Assembly (NCBI RefSeq): GCF_028807635.1
Contig: NZ_JARBAX010000002.1
Location: forward strand, 372,001-436,000
Direction of reading: 5' to 3'
Length of the DNA: 64,000 nucleotides
DNA from: Streptomyces spiramyceticus
Lineage (GTDB): Bacteria; Actinomycetota; Actinomycetes; Streptomycetales; Streptomycetaceae
Position 1 is the first letter of the stretch; each line of letters opens with the position of its first letter. This document shows positions 52,347 through 60,327 of the stretch, one piece after another. The translations under genes were made by a program, and so were the position numbers. The notes beneath the pieces were generated by a model. That model searched no databases, was not told the DNA's origin, and saw only the letters and a list, made by a program, of their open reading frames with translations.

Positions 52347-54464
52347 CTACGCCGGCCGCTGCAGCACCACCAGAGACCGCCCGATCAGCGTGACCCGCTC
52401 GCCCGCCGCCACCTTGGGGCCTGTCCCGGGCGGCACCCCGTCCGCCCGGGCCGTGTCCACCACGATCTGCCACTGCCTGCCGTGATTGACCGGAACCGCG
52501 AACTCCAGCGTGTTGGAGCTCGCATTGAACATCAGCAGGAACGAGTCGTCCGAGATCCGCTCGCCGCGCGGTCCGGGCTCCGAGATCGCGTGCCCGTTCA
52601 GGAACACCGTCAGCGCCTTCGCGTGCGCCGCCTGCCAGTCCCGCTGGGCCATCTCCGTGCCGTCCGGGGTGAACCACGCGATGTCCGTCAGATCGTCGTG
52701 CGTGCCCTCCACGGGGCGCCCGTGGAAGAAGCGCCTGCGCCGGAAGACCGGATGGTCCCGCCGCAGCCATACCATCGCGCGCGTGAAGGCGTGGAGGCTG
52801 CTCTCCTCCTCGTCCCCTTCCGGCCAGTGGACCCACGAGATCTCGTTGTCCTGGCAGTACGCGTTGTTGTTGCCGCGCTGTGTCCGTGCGAACTCGTCGC
52901 CGTGCGAGAGCATCGGCACGCCCTGCGACAGCATCAGCGTCGCGATGAAGTTCCGCATCTGCCGGGCGCGCAGTTCGAGGATCGCGGGATCGTCCGTGTC
53001 GCCCTCGGCCCCGCAGTTCCAGGACCGGTTGTGGCTCTCGCCGTCCCGGTTGTTCTCCCCGTTGGCCATGTTGTGCTTCTCGTTGTACGAGACCAGGTCG
53101 GCCAGCGTGAACCCGTCGTGGCAGGTCGCGAAATTGATGGACGCGAGCGGCCTGCGCCCGTCGTCCTGGTACAGGTCCGAGGACCCCGTCAGCCGCCCGG
53201 CGAACTCCGCGATCGTCCGCGGCTCACCCCGCCACAGGTCCCGCACCGTGTCCCGGTACTTGCCGTTCCACTCGGTCCACAGCGGCGGGAAGTTCCCCAC
53301 CTGATAGCCGCCCTCACCGACGTCCCACGGCTCGGCGATCAGCTTCACCTGGCTGACCACCGGGTCCTGCTGCACCAGGTCGAAGAACGACGAAAGCCGG
53401 TCCACCTCGTGGAACTGCCGCGCCAGTGTCGCGGCCAGATCGAAGCGGAAGCCGTCGACGTGCATGTCCGTCACCCAGTACCGCAGCGAGTCCATGATCA
53501 GCTGGAGTACGTGCGGCGAGCGCATCAGCAGGGAGTTCCCGGTCCCCGTGGTGTCGGTGTAGTAGCGGGGATCGGAGGCGAGACGGTAGTACGAGGCGTT
53601 GTCCAGGCCACGGAAGGACAGCGTGGGGCCGAGATGGTTGCCCTCCGCCGTGTGGTTGTAAACGACGTCGAGAATGACCTCGATCCCGGCCTGGTGCAGC
53701 GCCCGTACCGCCGATTTGAACTCCAGGACCTGCTGTCCCCGGTCGCCCCACGACGCATAGGCGTTGTGCGGTGCGAAAAAGCCGATGGTGTTGTAGCCCC
53801 AGTAATTGCTCAGCTTCGCGTCGGCCAGCCGGTGGTCGTTGACGAACTGGTGCACCGGCATCAACTCAAGAGCGGTGACGCCCAGTTCCGTCAGATGCGA
53901 GATGACGGCCGGATGCGCCAGCGCGGCGTACGTACCGCGCAGCTCCTCGGGCAGGTCGGGGTGGAGCATGGTAAGGCCCTTCACATGGGCCTCGTAGAGG
54001 ATCGTGCGGTGGTAGTCGGTGCGCGGCGGGCGGTCGTCACCCCAGTCGAAGTACGGATTGACGACGACCGAACTCATCGTGTGGGGAGCCGAGTCCAGGT
54101 CGTTGCGCGAATCCGGCTTGCCGAAGTGGTAGCCGTACACCGCCTCGCCCCAGTCGATCTCGCCACTGATGGCCCTGGCGTACGGATCGAGCAGCAGTTT
54201 GGCGGAATTGCACCGCCGTCCCTGCTGCGGGGCGTACGGACCGTGGACCCGGTAGCCGTAGCGCTGGCCCGGCATGATGCCGGGCAGGTAGGCATGGCGT
54301 ACGAACGCGTCGGTTTCGCGCAGTTCCACCGCCGTCTCCGAACCGTCGTCGTGCAGAAGGCACAGCTCGATACGGTTGGCGGCCTCCGAAAAGACAGCGA
54401 AATTGGTGCCGGCGCCGTCGTACGTGGCACCGAGTGGGTAAGCCTCTCCCGGCCAGACCTGCAT
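52347..54464 (-). CDS. treX: Glycogen debranching enzyme (isoamylase type)
   Basis: The 705-residue GH13 enzyme starts MQVWPGEAYPLGATYDGAGT with an N-terminal CBM48, then DVVYNHTAEGNHLGPTLSFR, HVDGFRFDLAATLARQFHE (nucleophile Asp), KLIAEPWDVGEGGYQVGNFP (acid Glu) and FATCHDGFTLADLVSYNEKH. The GENNRDGESHNRSWNCG stretch is typical of GlgX/TreX. It removes alpha-1,6 branches from glycogen to supply linear chains to TreY and TreZ. ATG at 54464 follows GTGGAAGAG. A much longer upstream frame exists only because the minus strand of the next gene is open; it is not used. Confidence 0.95.
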   Translation of the reverse strand: MQVWPGEAYPLGATYDGAGTNFAVFSEAANRIELCLLHDDGSETAVELRETDAFVRHAYLPGIMPGQRYGYRVHGPYAPQQGRRCNSAKLLLDPYARAISGEIDWGEAVYGYHFGKPDSRNDLDSAPHTMSSVVVNPYFDWGDDRPPRTDYHRTILYEAHVKGLTMLHPDLPEELRGTYAALAHPAVISHLTELGVTALELMPVHQFVNDHRLADAKLSNYWGYNTIGFFAPHNAYASWGDRGQQVLEFKSAVRALHQAGIEVILDVVYNHTAEGNHLGPTLSFRGLDNASYYRLASDPRYYTDTTGTGNSLLMRSPHVLQLIMDSLRYWVTDMHVDGFRFDLAATLARQFHEVDRLSSFFDLVQQDPVVSQVKLIAEPWDVGEGGYQVGNFPPLWTEWNGKYRDTVRDLWRGEPRTIAEFAGRLTGSSDLYQDDGRRPLASINFATCHDGFTLADLVSYNEKHNMANGENNRDGESHNRSWNCGAEGDTDDPAILELRARQMRNFIATLMLSQGVPMLSHGDEFARTQRGNNNAYCQDNEISWVHWPEGDEEESSLHAFTRAMVWLRRDHPVFRRRRFFHGRPVEGTHDDLTDIAWFTPDGTEMAQRDWQAAHAKALTVFLNGHAISEPGPRGERISDDSFLLMFNASSNTLEFAVPVNHGRQWQIVVDTARADGVPPGTGPKVAAGERVTLIGRSLVVLQRPA

Positions 54465-54650
54465 GCGATCGACTCTTCCACTTCTGATCCGGCTGCTGCG
54501 GGGCACTTCGCACAGATCTTCCCCGAAAGTGGGGCAACCTCCTAGGACTTCGGATCGTCCTACCGGGTGACCACGCATACCTGGTATGCCAGTTACAGTC
54601 GCGCGCGACGCGCGGGAGGACTGGAGACTCCGGGGGGAGTAGGGGGAAAC

Positions 54651-55502
54651 GTGCACCAGACAGTGCGCCGTCATCTGGGGAAGATGATGGCGGGGGCCGC
54701 GATCGCGGTGACCGCTACCGCGGTGATGATCGGAGTGACCCTGCCTGGCCAGGCGGGCGCCGACGAATCGGCGGGCGCGGCCGGAGCGGGCAGCGCGGCG
54801 GCCGCCGGCACCGCCCAGGGGGGACAGCAGGGCGCCGGGACCGGCCAGGGCGCCGGGACCGGCGAGGAGCCGGCACCGGGCGTCGTCGAGGGCGCCCCGG
54901 CGGACGGCGAGAAGGGCATAGGCAGGGACCCGCTCACCGACGACGAGCTGAAGCGGGTCGAGAAGCTGGCGATGACGCGCGCGCAGTTCGCGGGCGGCAG
55001 GGACGTCGAGGGGGACCGCGGTCCGCAGCACCTCTCCACGAACCTGAGCGAGCTGGAGCCGTCCGAGGTCGACGACCCGACGCCGCCGCGCCGCGCGGAG
55101 GTCTCGTTCTACGACTACAAGACCGACGAACTGGTGACGAGGACGGTCAATCTCGACACCGGCAAGGTCGAGAGGGCCGACACCCTCAAGGGCGTCCAGC
55201 CGTCGCCGACCCCGAAGGAGAACCGCGAGGCCACGGAGCTGATCCTGGCCAGCCCGCTCGGCGACGGCCTGAAGAAGGACTACAAGGACGCCATGGGCAA
55301 GCCGCTCACCTCGGCCGACCAGCTGTGGGTGAACGGCGGCATCTACCGGGTGGACCGCGAGGAGCAGGTGCCCGCGGCGCTGGCGAAGTGCGGCGTCCAC
55401 CGGTGTGTCCGCGTTACGTCCAAGGTCAAGAACGGGCCGTGGATCGACACGCGTGACCTCGTCGTCGACCTGAGTGCGAGGACCGTCGGCCGCATCCGCT
55501 GA
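54651..55502 (+). CDS. Exported tyramine-oxidase-subunit-B-like protein
   Basis: The 283-residue protein starts at GTG 54651 after AGGGGGAAAC. It has a signal or anchor (RHLGKMMAGAAIAVTATAVM), a Gly/Ala/Gln-rich low-complexity stretch with GAGTGQ repeats (about 45-75) and a C-terminal domain from about 95 with EKLAMTRAQFAGGRDVEGD, RAEVSFYDYKTDELVTRTV, GIYRVDREEQ and KCGVHRCVRV. The domain resembles the N-terminal beta module of copper amine oxidases, often annotated as tyramine oxidase subunit B. It lies 64 bp upstream of a catalytic-only copper amine oxidase, so the two may be a split enzyme. The pairing is inferred. Confidence 0.7.
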   Translation: MHQTVRRHLGKMMAGAAIAVTATAVMIGVTLPGQAGADESAGAAGAGSAAAAGTAQGGQQGAGTGQGAGTGEEPAPGVVEGAPADGEKGIGRDPLTDDELKRVEKLAMTRAQFAGGRDVEGDRGPQHLSTNLSELEPSEVDDPTPPRRAEVSFYDYKTDELVTRTVNLDTGKVERADTLKGVQPSPTPKENREATELILASPLGDGLKKDYKDAMGKPLTSADQLWVNGGIYRVDREEQVPAALAKCGVHRCVRVTSKVKNGPWIDTRDLVVDLSARTVGRIR

Positions 55503-55566
55503 CCCTCCTGCCCGTCTCATCTCTCCAGTCCCTTCCCGCACTTCCGTAAGAGGGAGTCCACCTTTC

Positions 55567-56898
55567 ATGCACGTCAACAGATCAACGCGTTCCCGCAAGC
55601 GGGCCGCGGCAACCCTCGCCGTCGCCGCGATGCTGGGCAGCCTGGCCACAGCGACCGGATCCGCCGCCACCGCGGCACCCAAGGACGCGGCCAAGGGTGC
55701 GTCCAAGGCCGCGCCCAAGGCGCCTGCCCCGCCCCCGGCCGACTGCAGCGCGGCGTACCGCATCGAGCAGAAGCTCGACGGCGGCACCACCTGGGGCATG
55801 TGCTGGAGCTACGACAGCGACGCCGGCCTCGTCCTGGAGAAGGTCTCGTACCAGCCCAAGGGCGAGCCCAAGCCGATCCGCGTCCTGACGTCCGGCAAGC
55901 TCGCACAGGTCCATGTGCCGTACGACAACGGCAAGGAGGAGTTCGACGACCTCACCACCTACGGATTCGGGTACGGCCTCCAGAACCTGAAGCCGAACGA
56001 GTGCCCCGGCGGAACCATCAGGACCGTCAAGGTCGCCGAGGTGGGCAACGTCAAGGGCCTGTGCACGACCACGCGGTCCCGCGGCCACGCCTACCGCCTC
56101 GCCAACGACGAAGGCACCAAGGTCTGGCAGGCCCAGGGCAAGGACCTGCTCGTCTACACCGTCAACAAGGTCTCCTGGTACGAGTACATCACCGAGTGGC
56201 GCTTCTCGTCCGACGGCACGATATCCGCCAACGTCGGTGCCACGGGCAGCCTTTCGCCCGGCGACTACGACGCCACGGACGGCCGCGGCTGGCCCATCGG
56301 CAAGGGCGCGCGCGACTACGCCACCAGCCACAGCCACAACGTCTTCTGGCGGCTGAACTTCGGCCTCGACGGCAGCTCCAAGAACCGCGTCGAGCAGTAC
56401 GACTCGAAGGTCACCCCGCCCACCGGCAACGGCAAGCCGAAGACCAAGACCACCCGCACCCCGATCACCAAGGAGCTCGCGGGCGACGCCAAGAGCATGC
56501 GGTGGTGGCGGATGGTCAGCGCGACGGGCAAGAACAAGGACGGGCACGCGCGCTCGTACGAGATCGTCCCGGGCCCGACGAACAAGCACCCCGGCCGCAG
56601 CTTCACCAAGCACGACCTGTACTTCACGGACTACCGCAAGTGCGAGCAGTTCGCGAGCAACAACATCCGCAACTGCGGCAGGAACGCGCCCGACAGCGTC
56701 GACAAGTGGGTGAACGGCGAGCCCCTCAAGAACCCGATCACCTGGGTCAACATCGGGTTCCACCACATAGCCAGGGACGAGGACCAGCAGCCCATGCCCG
56801 TCCACTGGCAGGGATTCCAGCTCGCGGCCAGGGACGTAACTGCTATGAATCCGCTCACTCCGGCCGATCTCGCCGGACAGAACGGACGTTACGAATAG
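55567..56898 (+). CDS. Secreted, minimal copper amine oxidase-like protein with altered cofactor motif
   Basis: The 443-residue product has a signal peptide (to about 37), an Ala/Lys/Pro-rich linker and one domain like the catalytic domain of copper amine oxidases (usual full length 620-750). The cofactor tyrosine aligns to Y205 in VSWYEYITEWRF; the normal TPQ consensus is N-Y-D/E-Y, so N is replaced by W204 here. Copper ligands are probably H255 and H257 (SHSHNVFW) and H399 or H400 (GFHHIARDEDQQPMP). The usual C-terminal FFD-x-NP is altered to TAMNPLTPADL. ATG at 55567 follows GAGGGAG. Classification is fair; amine oxidase activity is uncertain because of the substitution. Confidence 0.75.
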   Translation: MHVNRSTRSRKRAAATLAVAAMLGSLATATGSAATAAPKDAAKGASKAAPKAPAPPPADCSAAYRIEQKLDGGTTWGMCWSYDSDAGLVLEKVSYQPKGEPKPIRVLTSGKLAQVHVPYDNGKEEFDDLTTYGFGYGLQNLKPNECPGGTIRTVKVAEVGNVKGLCTTTRSRGHAYRLANDEGTKVWQAQGKDLLVYTVNKVSWYEYITEWRFSSDGTISANVGATGSLSPGDYDATDGRGWPIGKGARDYATSHSHNVFWRLNFGLDGSSKNRVEQYDSKVTPPTGNGKPKTKTTRTPITKELAGDAKSMRWWRMVSATGKNKDGHARSYEIVPGPTNKHPGRSFTKHDLYFTDYRKCEQFASNNIRNCGRNAPDSVDKWVNGEPLKNPITWVNIGFHHIARDEDQQPMPVHWQGFQLAARDVTAMNPLTPADLAGQNGRYE

Positions 56899-57006
56899 GG
56901 GAGTTGGGAAAGGAGCCTGTGGATCCGGCTGCACCGCCTCCCGCTCGCGGAGTACCCTTCCTTGATCGTTGAAGAAGGGTCTCCAGGAGCTGAAGGCGGT
57001 GCGCGG

Positions 57007-58251
57007 GTGAGCTCGGGAGGGCTGGAACTGCCCCCCGGTGACGCAGGTCACGAGGGGGGTTCCACAGGTTCCACAGAGGTCCCGCCCGGAGCGGTCTCGC
57101 TTGCGCGGCCGATGGAGATCGGAGCGGAGCTGGACTGGGGCGCGGACGCATGGAGTGAAGTGCGTACGCGCGCCCAGCGGGCCGGGCGGGCCTACATCTG
57201 GCTGAACCTGGTGGAACAGCGGCTGCGCGCCGTCGTTGCCGGCGTACTCCGGCCCATCTACGAGCCGGTGCACGGCGAGGACGACTGGGTGGTCGCGGCG
57301 GCCGGTCCCGCGGGCCAGGAGTGGGTGCAGCGTGCCGTGGCGGTACGGGAGGTCTCCCGCCGCAAGGGCTATCTGCTGGACCCGGCCGACGACAACGTCC
57401 TGAGCTTCCTCACGCTGCCCCAGCTGCGCGAGCTGATGGTCCAGCACTGGCCGTGCTTCGAGCCGTACTTCGACGACCGTCGGGACGTCGAGCTGGCCCT
57501 GGACGAGCTGGAGGTCACCCGTAACGTCGTCTCGCGCAACCGGGCGCTGTCCGAGGCGGTGCTCGCGCAGGCGGAGCGGGCGTCCGCGCGGCTTCTCGAA
57601 ATCCTGGGCAGCGGGGGCGGTGTGCCGTCCTCCGGGCGGCTGAAGGTGGACGCGGTCGAGGATCTGGTGGGGGACAGATACGCGGACGTGGTCAGTGTCC
57701 ACCCGGACCGGGTACGGCTGCAGCGCCAGCTTCCCGCCGAGGACCTCTTCGGGGGCGCGCGGCGCCTCGACGCGATCGGCATAGGCCTGAACCTCCTCGT
57801 CCAGAATTTCTCCGGCAGGAGGCTGGTGCGGCTGGCCGAATCGGGGTGCCGGATACGGCTGCTCTTCCTCAATCCGGCGAGCAGTGCGGTCAAGCGACGC
57901 GAGCGCGAACTCGGCCTGAAAAAGGGTGAATTGAGCCGGTCGGTGGAGATGAACATCCTCCATATGCGCCGGGTGCGCTCGAAGCTGCGCGATCCCGGGG
58001 CGTTCGAGATCCAGGTCTTCGACGAGACGCCGCGCTTCACGGCGTACCTCGTGGACGGAGACGGGTCGGACGGGCTGGCCGTCGTCCAGACGTATCTGCG
58101 CAAGGCGCGGGGCATGGAGGCGCCGGTGCTGGTGCTGCGGGGCGGGGGGCGTGGGGTGGTCCGGCACGGCCAGGACACCGAACATGGTCTTTTCGAGACG
58201 TACCGGGAGGAATTCGAATCCGTGTGGGCGGACTCCCGTCCGGTCTCCTGA
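57007..58251 (+). CDS. SAV2148-family HEPN domain protein
   Basis: The 414-residue protein begins VSSGGLELPPGDAGHEGG and belongs to a Streptomyces-wide family with an N-terminal HEPN-like helical region. A candidate ribonuclease motif R-x5-H is present as R141 to H147 (RELMVQH). The second half (about 225-400) is alpha/beta, with RLDAIGIGLNLLVQNFSGRR and GCRIRLLFLNPASSAVKRRE, recalling a PLD-like or nucleoside-binding fold but without an HKD motif. Its job is unknown; HEPN proteins often cut RNA in stress or defence. GTG at 57007 is used; TTG at 56962 is a longer alternative. A DEDDh exonuclease follows 81 bp downstream. Confidence 0.75.
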   Translation: MSSGGLELPPGDAGHEGGSTGSTEVPPGAVSLARPMEIGAELDWGADAWSEVRTRAQRAGRAYIWLNLVEQRLRAVVAGVLRPIYEPVHGEDDWVVAAAGPAGQEWVQRAVAVREVSRRKGYLLDPADDNVLSFLTLPQLRELMVQHWPCFEPYFDDRRDVELALDELEVTRNVVSRNRALSEAVLAQAERASARLLEILGSGGGVPSSGRLKVDAVEDLVGDRYADVVSVHPDRVRLQRQLPAEDLFGGARRLDAIGIGLNLLVQNFSGRRLVRLAESGCRIRLLFLNPASSAVKRRERELGLKKGELSRSVEMNILHMRRVRSKLRDPGAFEIQVFDETPRFTAYLVDGDGSDGLAVVQTYLRKARGMEAPVLVLRGGGRGVVRHGQDTEHGLFETYREEFESVWADSRPVS

Positions 58252-58332
58252 AGGCGTTGTCAGTGGTGCGTGCGAGGGTTGTTTTCCACCGGGGGAGCAT
58301 CCGGGACAAGGCAGCACGAAGGAGGTCCCAGG

Positions 58333-59055
58333 ATGGGATGGCACGGGGAACCGCTGGTCGGATTCGACCTGGAGACGACCGGCACCGAGCCGTTGGAGTC
58401 CCGGATCGTCACGGCCGCGATCGTCGGCGTGAAGGACGGTGCGGTGGTCGGGCAGCGCGACTGGCTGGCCGATCCGGGCATCCGAATTCCGGCGCAGGCA
58501 TCGGCGATCCACGGCATCAGCAGCGAGCGGGCGGGGGCGGAGGGCAGGCCGGCCCGTGAAGTGGTCGACGAGATCGCCGAAACCCTCACCGTGTACTGGA
58601 CGCAGGGGGTCCCGGTCGTTGCCTACAACGCGGCGTTCGACCTGACCCTGTTGACGGCCGAGCTGAACAGGCACGGGCTGCCGCCGCTGAGCGAGCGCCT
58701 CGGCGGCGCCGGGATCGGGCCGGTCGTCGATCCGTACACCATCGACCGCGCCGTCGACCGGTACCGCAGGGGCAAGCGGACGCTGGAAGCGGTGTGTGTG
58801 GAGTACGGCGTGGTGCTCGACGGCGCCCACGAGGCGGGCGCGGACGCGCTGGCGGCGGTGCGGGTGGCGCGCGCGATAGCCGAGCGGCACCCTCAGGTCG
58901 CCGCACTGTCCCCGGTCGAGCTGCACGACCGCCAGATCCAGTGGTACGCGGACTGGGCGGCGGACTTCCAGAGCTTCCTGCGGAAGAAGGGCAACCCGGA
59001 CGCGACGGTGGACCCGGCCTGGCCGCTGCGCGACCTGGTGCCGGCCGGTCGCTGA
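58333..59055 (+). CDS. DEDDh 3'-5' exonuclease (DnaQ/PolIII epsilon-like)
   Basis: The 240-residue protein has ExoI DFETTG variant GFDLETTGTEP, ExoII AYNAAFDLTLL and ExoIII HEAGADALAAVRVA, giving the D-E-D-D-h set, plus AIHGIS between them. It is a stand-alone nuclease such as an oligoribonuclease-like or RNase T-like enzyme, not the replicative proofreading subunit, because Streptomyces DnaE carries its own PHP domain. ATG at 58333 follows a near-perfect AGGAGGT. It follows the HEPN protein and is probably co-transcribed. DNA or RNA preference is not known. Confidence 0.9.
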   Translation: MGWHGEPLVGFDLETTGTEPLESRIVTAAIVGVKDGAVVGQRDWLADPGIRIPAQASAIHGISSERAGAEGRPAREVVDEIAETLTVYWTQGVPVVAYNAAFDLTLLTAELNRHGLPPLSERLGGAGIGPVVDPYTIDRAVDRYRRGKRTLEAVCVEYGVVLDGAHEAGADALAAVRVARAIAERHPQVAALSPVELHDRQIQWYADWAADFQSFLRKKGNPDATVDPAWPLRDLVPAGR

Positions 59056-59139
59056 CGGGCCGGCGGCAGCGAGTCCTTCGCGCCGACCATGTGAATGGCG
59101 TCAGCCGGAGCGCGATCGTCACAGTCGACCGAAGGCACG

Positions 59140-59997
59140 TCAGAAGGGGTACCAGCGGACCTCGGGGTCGTTGTCGCGCAGCGAGGCCACCCGTCGGCGG
59201 AACTCCGCCAGCGCCGCAGGGTTGGTCGGGGCATGCTGGGCCACCCAGGCGCAGCTGGCCGTCTCGCGGGCGCCGCGCAGCACCGTCCAGCCCGGCCATT
59301 CGCGTACGTCCCAGCCGTACGCCGTGGTGAACGCGTCGTACGCCTCGGGCGCCAGGCCGTAGCGGTCGCGCGACAGGGCCATGACGACCAGGTCGTGCTC
59401 GCGGAGGTCGGCGGCGAACGTCTCCAGGTCGACCAGGGCCGGGCCGCCCGGGCCTACATGGACGTTGCGGGGAAGCGCGTCGCCGTGGATCGGGCCCGGC
59501 GGCAGGTGCGGGATCAGGCCGGCCGATGCCGCCGCGAAGCCGTCCCGCCGCTCGCGCAGGTACGCCGCGTCCGCCGGGTCGATCGCATCGCCCGCGAGCC
59601 GCAGCCACCGCTCGACCCCACCGAGGAGGTCACGCGGAGGGAGGGCGAACGAGGGCGCGGGCAGGGCGTGGACGTGGCGCAGCAGTCCCGCCAGGTCCTG
59701 CGGCTCTGCCGGGCGTACGGACTCGGGCAGCCGGTGCCAGACGGTCACCGGGTGGCCGTCGACCACACGGGGCTTCGGCTCGGCGGCCCGTGCGGCGGAG
59801 ACGCCGGACGAGGCGAGCCAGGCGGCGACGGCCAGTTCACGCTCGGCCCGCGCCAGCAGCTCCGGGTCACGGCGCCCGACCTTCACGACCAGGGCACCGT
59901 CCACCGCGAACACCGCGTTCTCGCCCAGGGCCAGCAGCTCCGCGTCGGCGGGGAGTCCGGCGGCGGCCAGAACCTCGCGTGCTCGTGTCTCGTCCAT
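59140..59997 (-). CDS. Aminoglycoside phosphotransferase-family kinase
   Basis: The 285-residue protein has the APH fold. It contains a nucleotide loop with LALGENAVFAVDGALVVKVG, the catalytic loop PGPIHGDALPRNVHVG (the HGDxxxxN Brenner motif) and the DFG-equivalent ALVDLETFA. Such proteins phosphorylate aminoglycosides, choline, homoserine or other small molecules; resistance activity cannot be assumed. The later ATG (59997, MDETRAREV) is used because GAGA lies at 10 bp; ATG at 60015 gives 6 more residues. It is convergent with the exonuclease gene. Confidence 0.85.
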   Translation of the reverse strand: MDETRAREVLAAAGLPADAELLALGENAVFAVDGALVVKVGRRDPELLARAERELAVAAWLASSGVSAARAAEPKPRVVDGHPVTVWHRLPESVRPAEPQDLAGLLRHVHALPAPSFALPPRDLLGGVERWLRLAGDAIDPADAAYLRERRDGFAAASAGLIPHLPPGPIHGDALPRNVHVGPGGPALVDLETFAADLREHDLVVMALSRDRYGLAPEAYDAFTTAYGWDVREWPGWTVLRGARETASCAWVAQHAPTNPAALAEFRRRVASLRDNDPEVRWYPF

Positions 59998-60031
59998 GGG
60001 CACCGATTCTCGCATCCGTGCAGGTGGGCTT

Positions 60032-60071
60032 GACGAACCGACGAACCGACGAACCGACGAACCGACGAACC
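60032..60071. repeat. Five tandem copies of an 8-bp unit
   Basis: GACGAACC is repeated five times without a mismatch, starting 17 bp upstream of the first possible APH start. Because 8 is not a multiple of 3, no protein repeat results. Such arrays arise by replication slippage and may vary between isolates. Confidence 0.9.
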
Positions 60072-60291
60072 GTCAGCACGATGACGGAGGCCGCCGGGGC
60101 GGCCAGTTCGCCACCCTCAACCTCGGGCTCTCGGCAGGCGGGCAGCTCTTCCACCGCGACGGCAACGGCAAGGCCGAGGTGCGCTTCACCGAGGGCGACG
60201 CCGTGGTCCCCGGCACCACCCACGATCAGGTCAACACCGACAAGAGCGCTTCCGCTGCGGCGCGCTCGCTCGCTATCAGCGCTAATTCATG
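60072..60291 (+). other. Intergenic stretch with a decayed coding fragment
   Basis: One plus-strand frame reads QFATLNLGLSAGGQLFHRDG then NGKAEVRFTEGD and later HDQVNTDKSAS, with strong G/C at third positions, but there is no start or ribosome site and no complete domain. It looks like the middle of a lost gene that has been cut at both ends. No family could be assigned. The rest of the interval to the glycosyltransferase gene holds only its promoter. Confidence 0.35.
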
Positions 60292-60320
60292 TTGCACGAG
60301 ACGTCTCGTCTCGCTTAGTG
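60292..60320 (+). promoter_or_regulatory. Promoter with embedded palindromic operator for the glycosyltransferase
   Basis: A -35 box TTGCAC (60292-60297), a 17-bp spacer and a -10 box TTAGTG (60315-60320) place the transcript start close to the ATG at 60328, so the mRNA may be leaderless. The spacer contains the perfect 14-bp palindrome ACGAGACGTCTCGT (60296-60309), followed by another CTCG half-site. A repressor bound there would block the promoter, as for TetR-controlled resistance genes. No regulator gene is adjacent in this window. Confidence 0.65.
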
Positions 60321-60327
60321 TCGTGGC

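Noticed and set aside
52347..55799. A 1150-residue extended TreX
   Set aside because: The extra N-terminal part is the antisense of the tyramine-oxidase-B-like and copper oxidase genes; the true start at 54464 has a ribosome site and the canonical N-terminus.
55582..58926. 1114-codon minus-strand frame across the amine oxidase, HEPN and exonuclease genes
   Set aside because: Three independent plus-strand genes with clear motifs and ribosome sites lie here; the minus frame has no recognisable domain.
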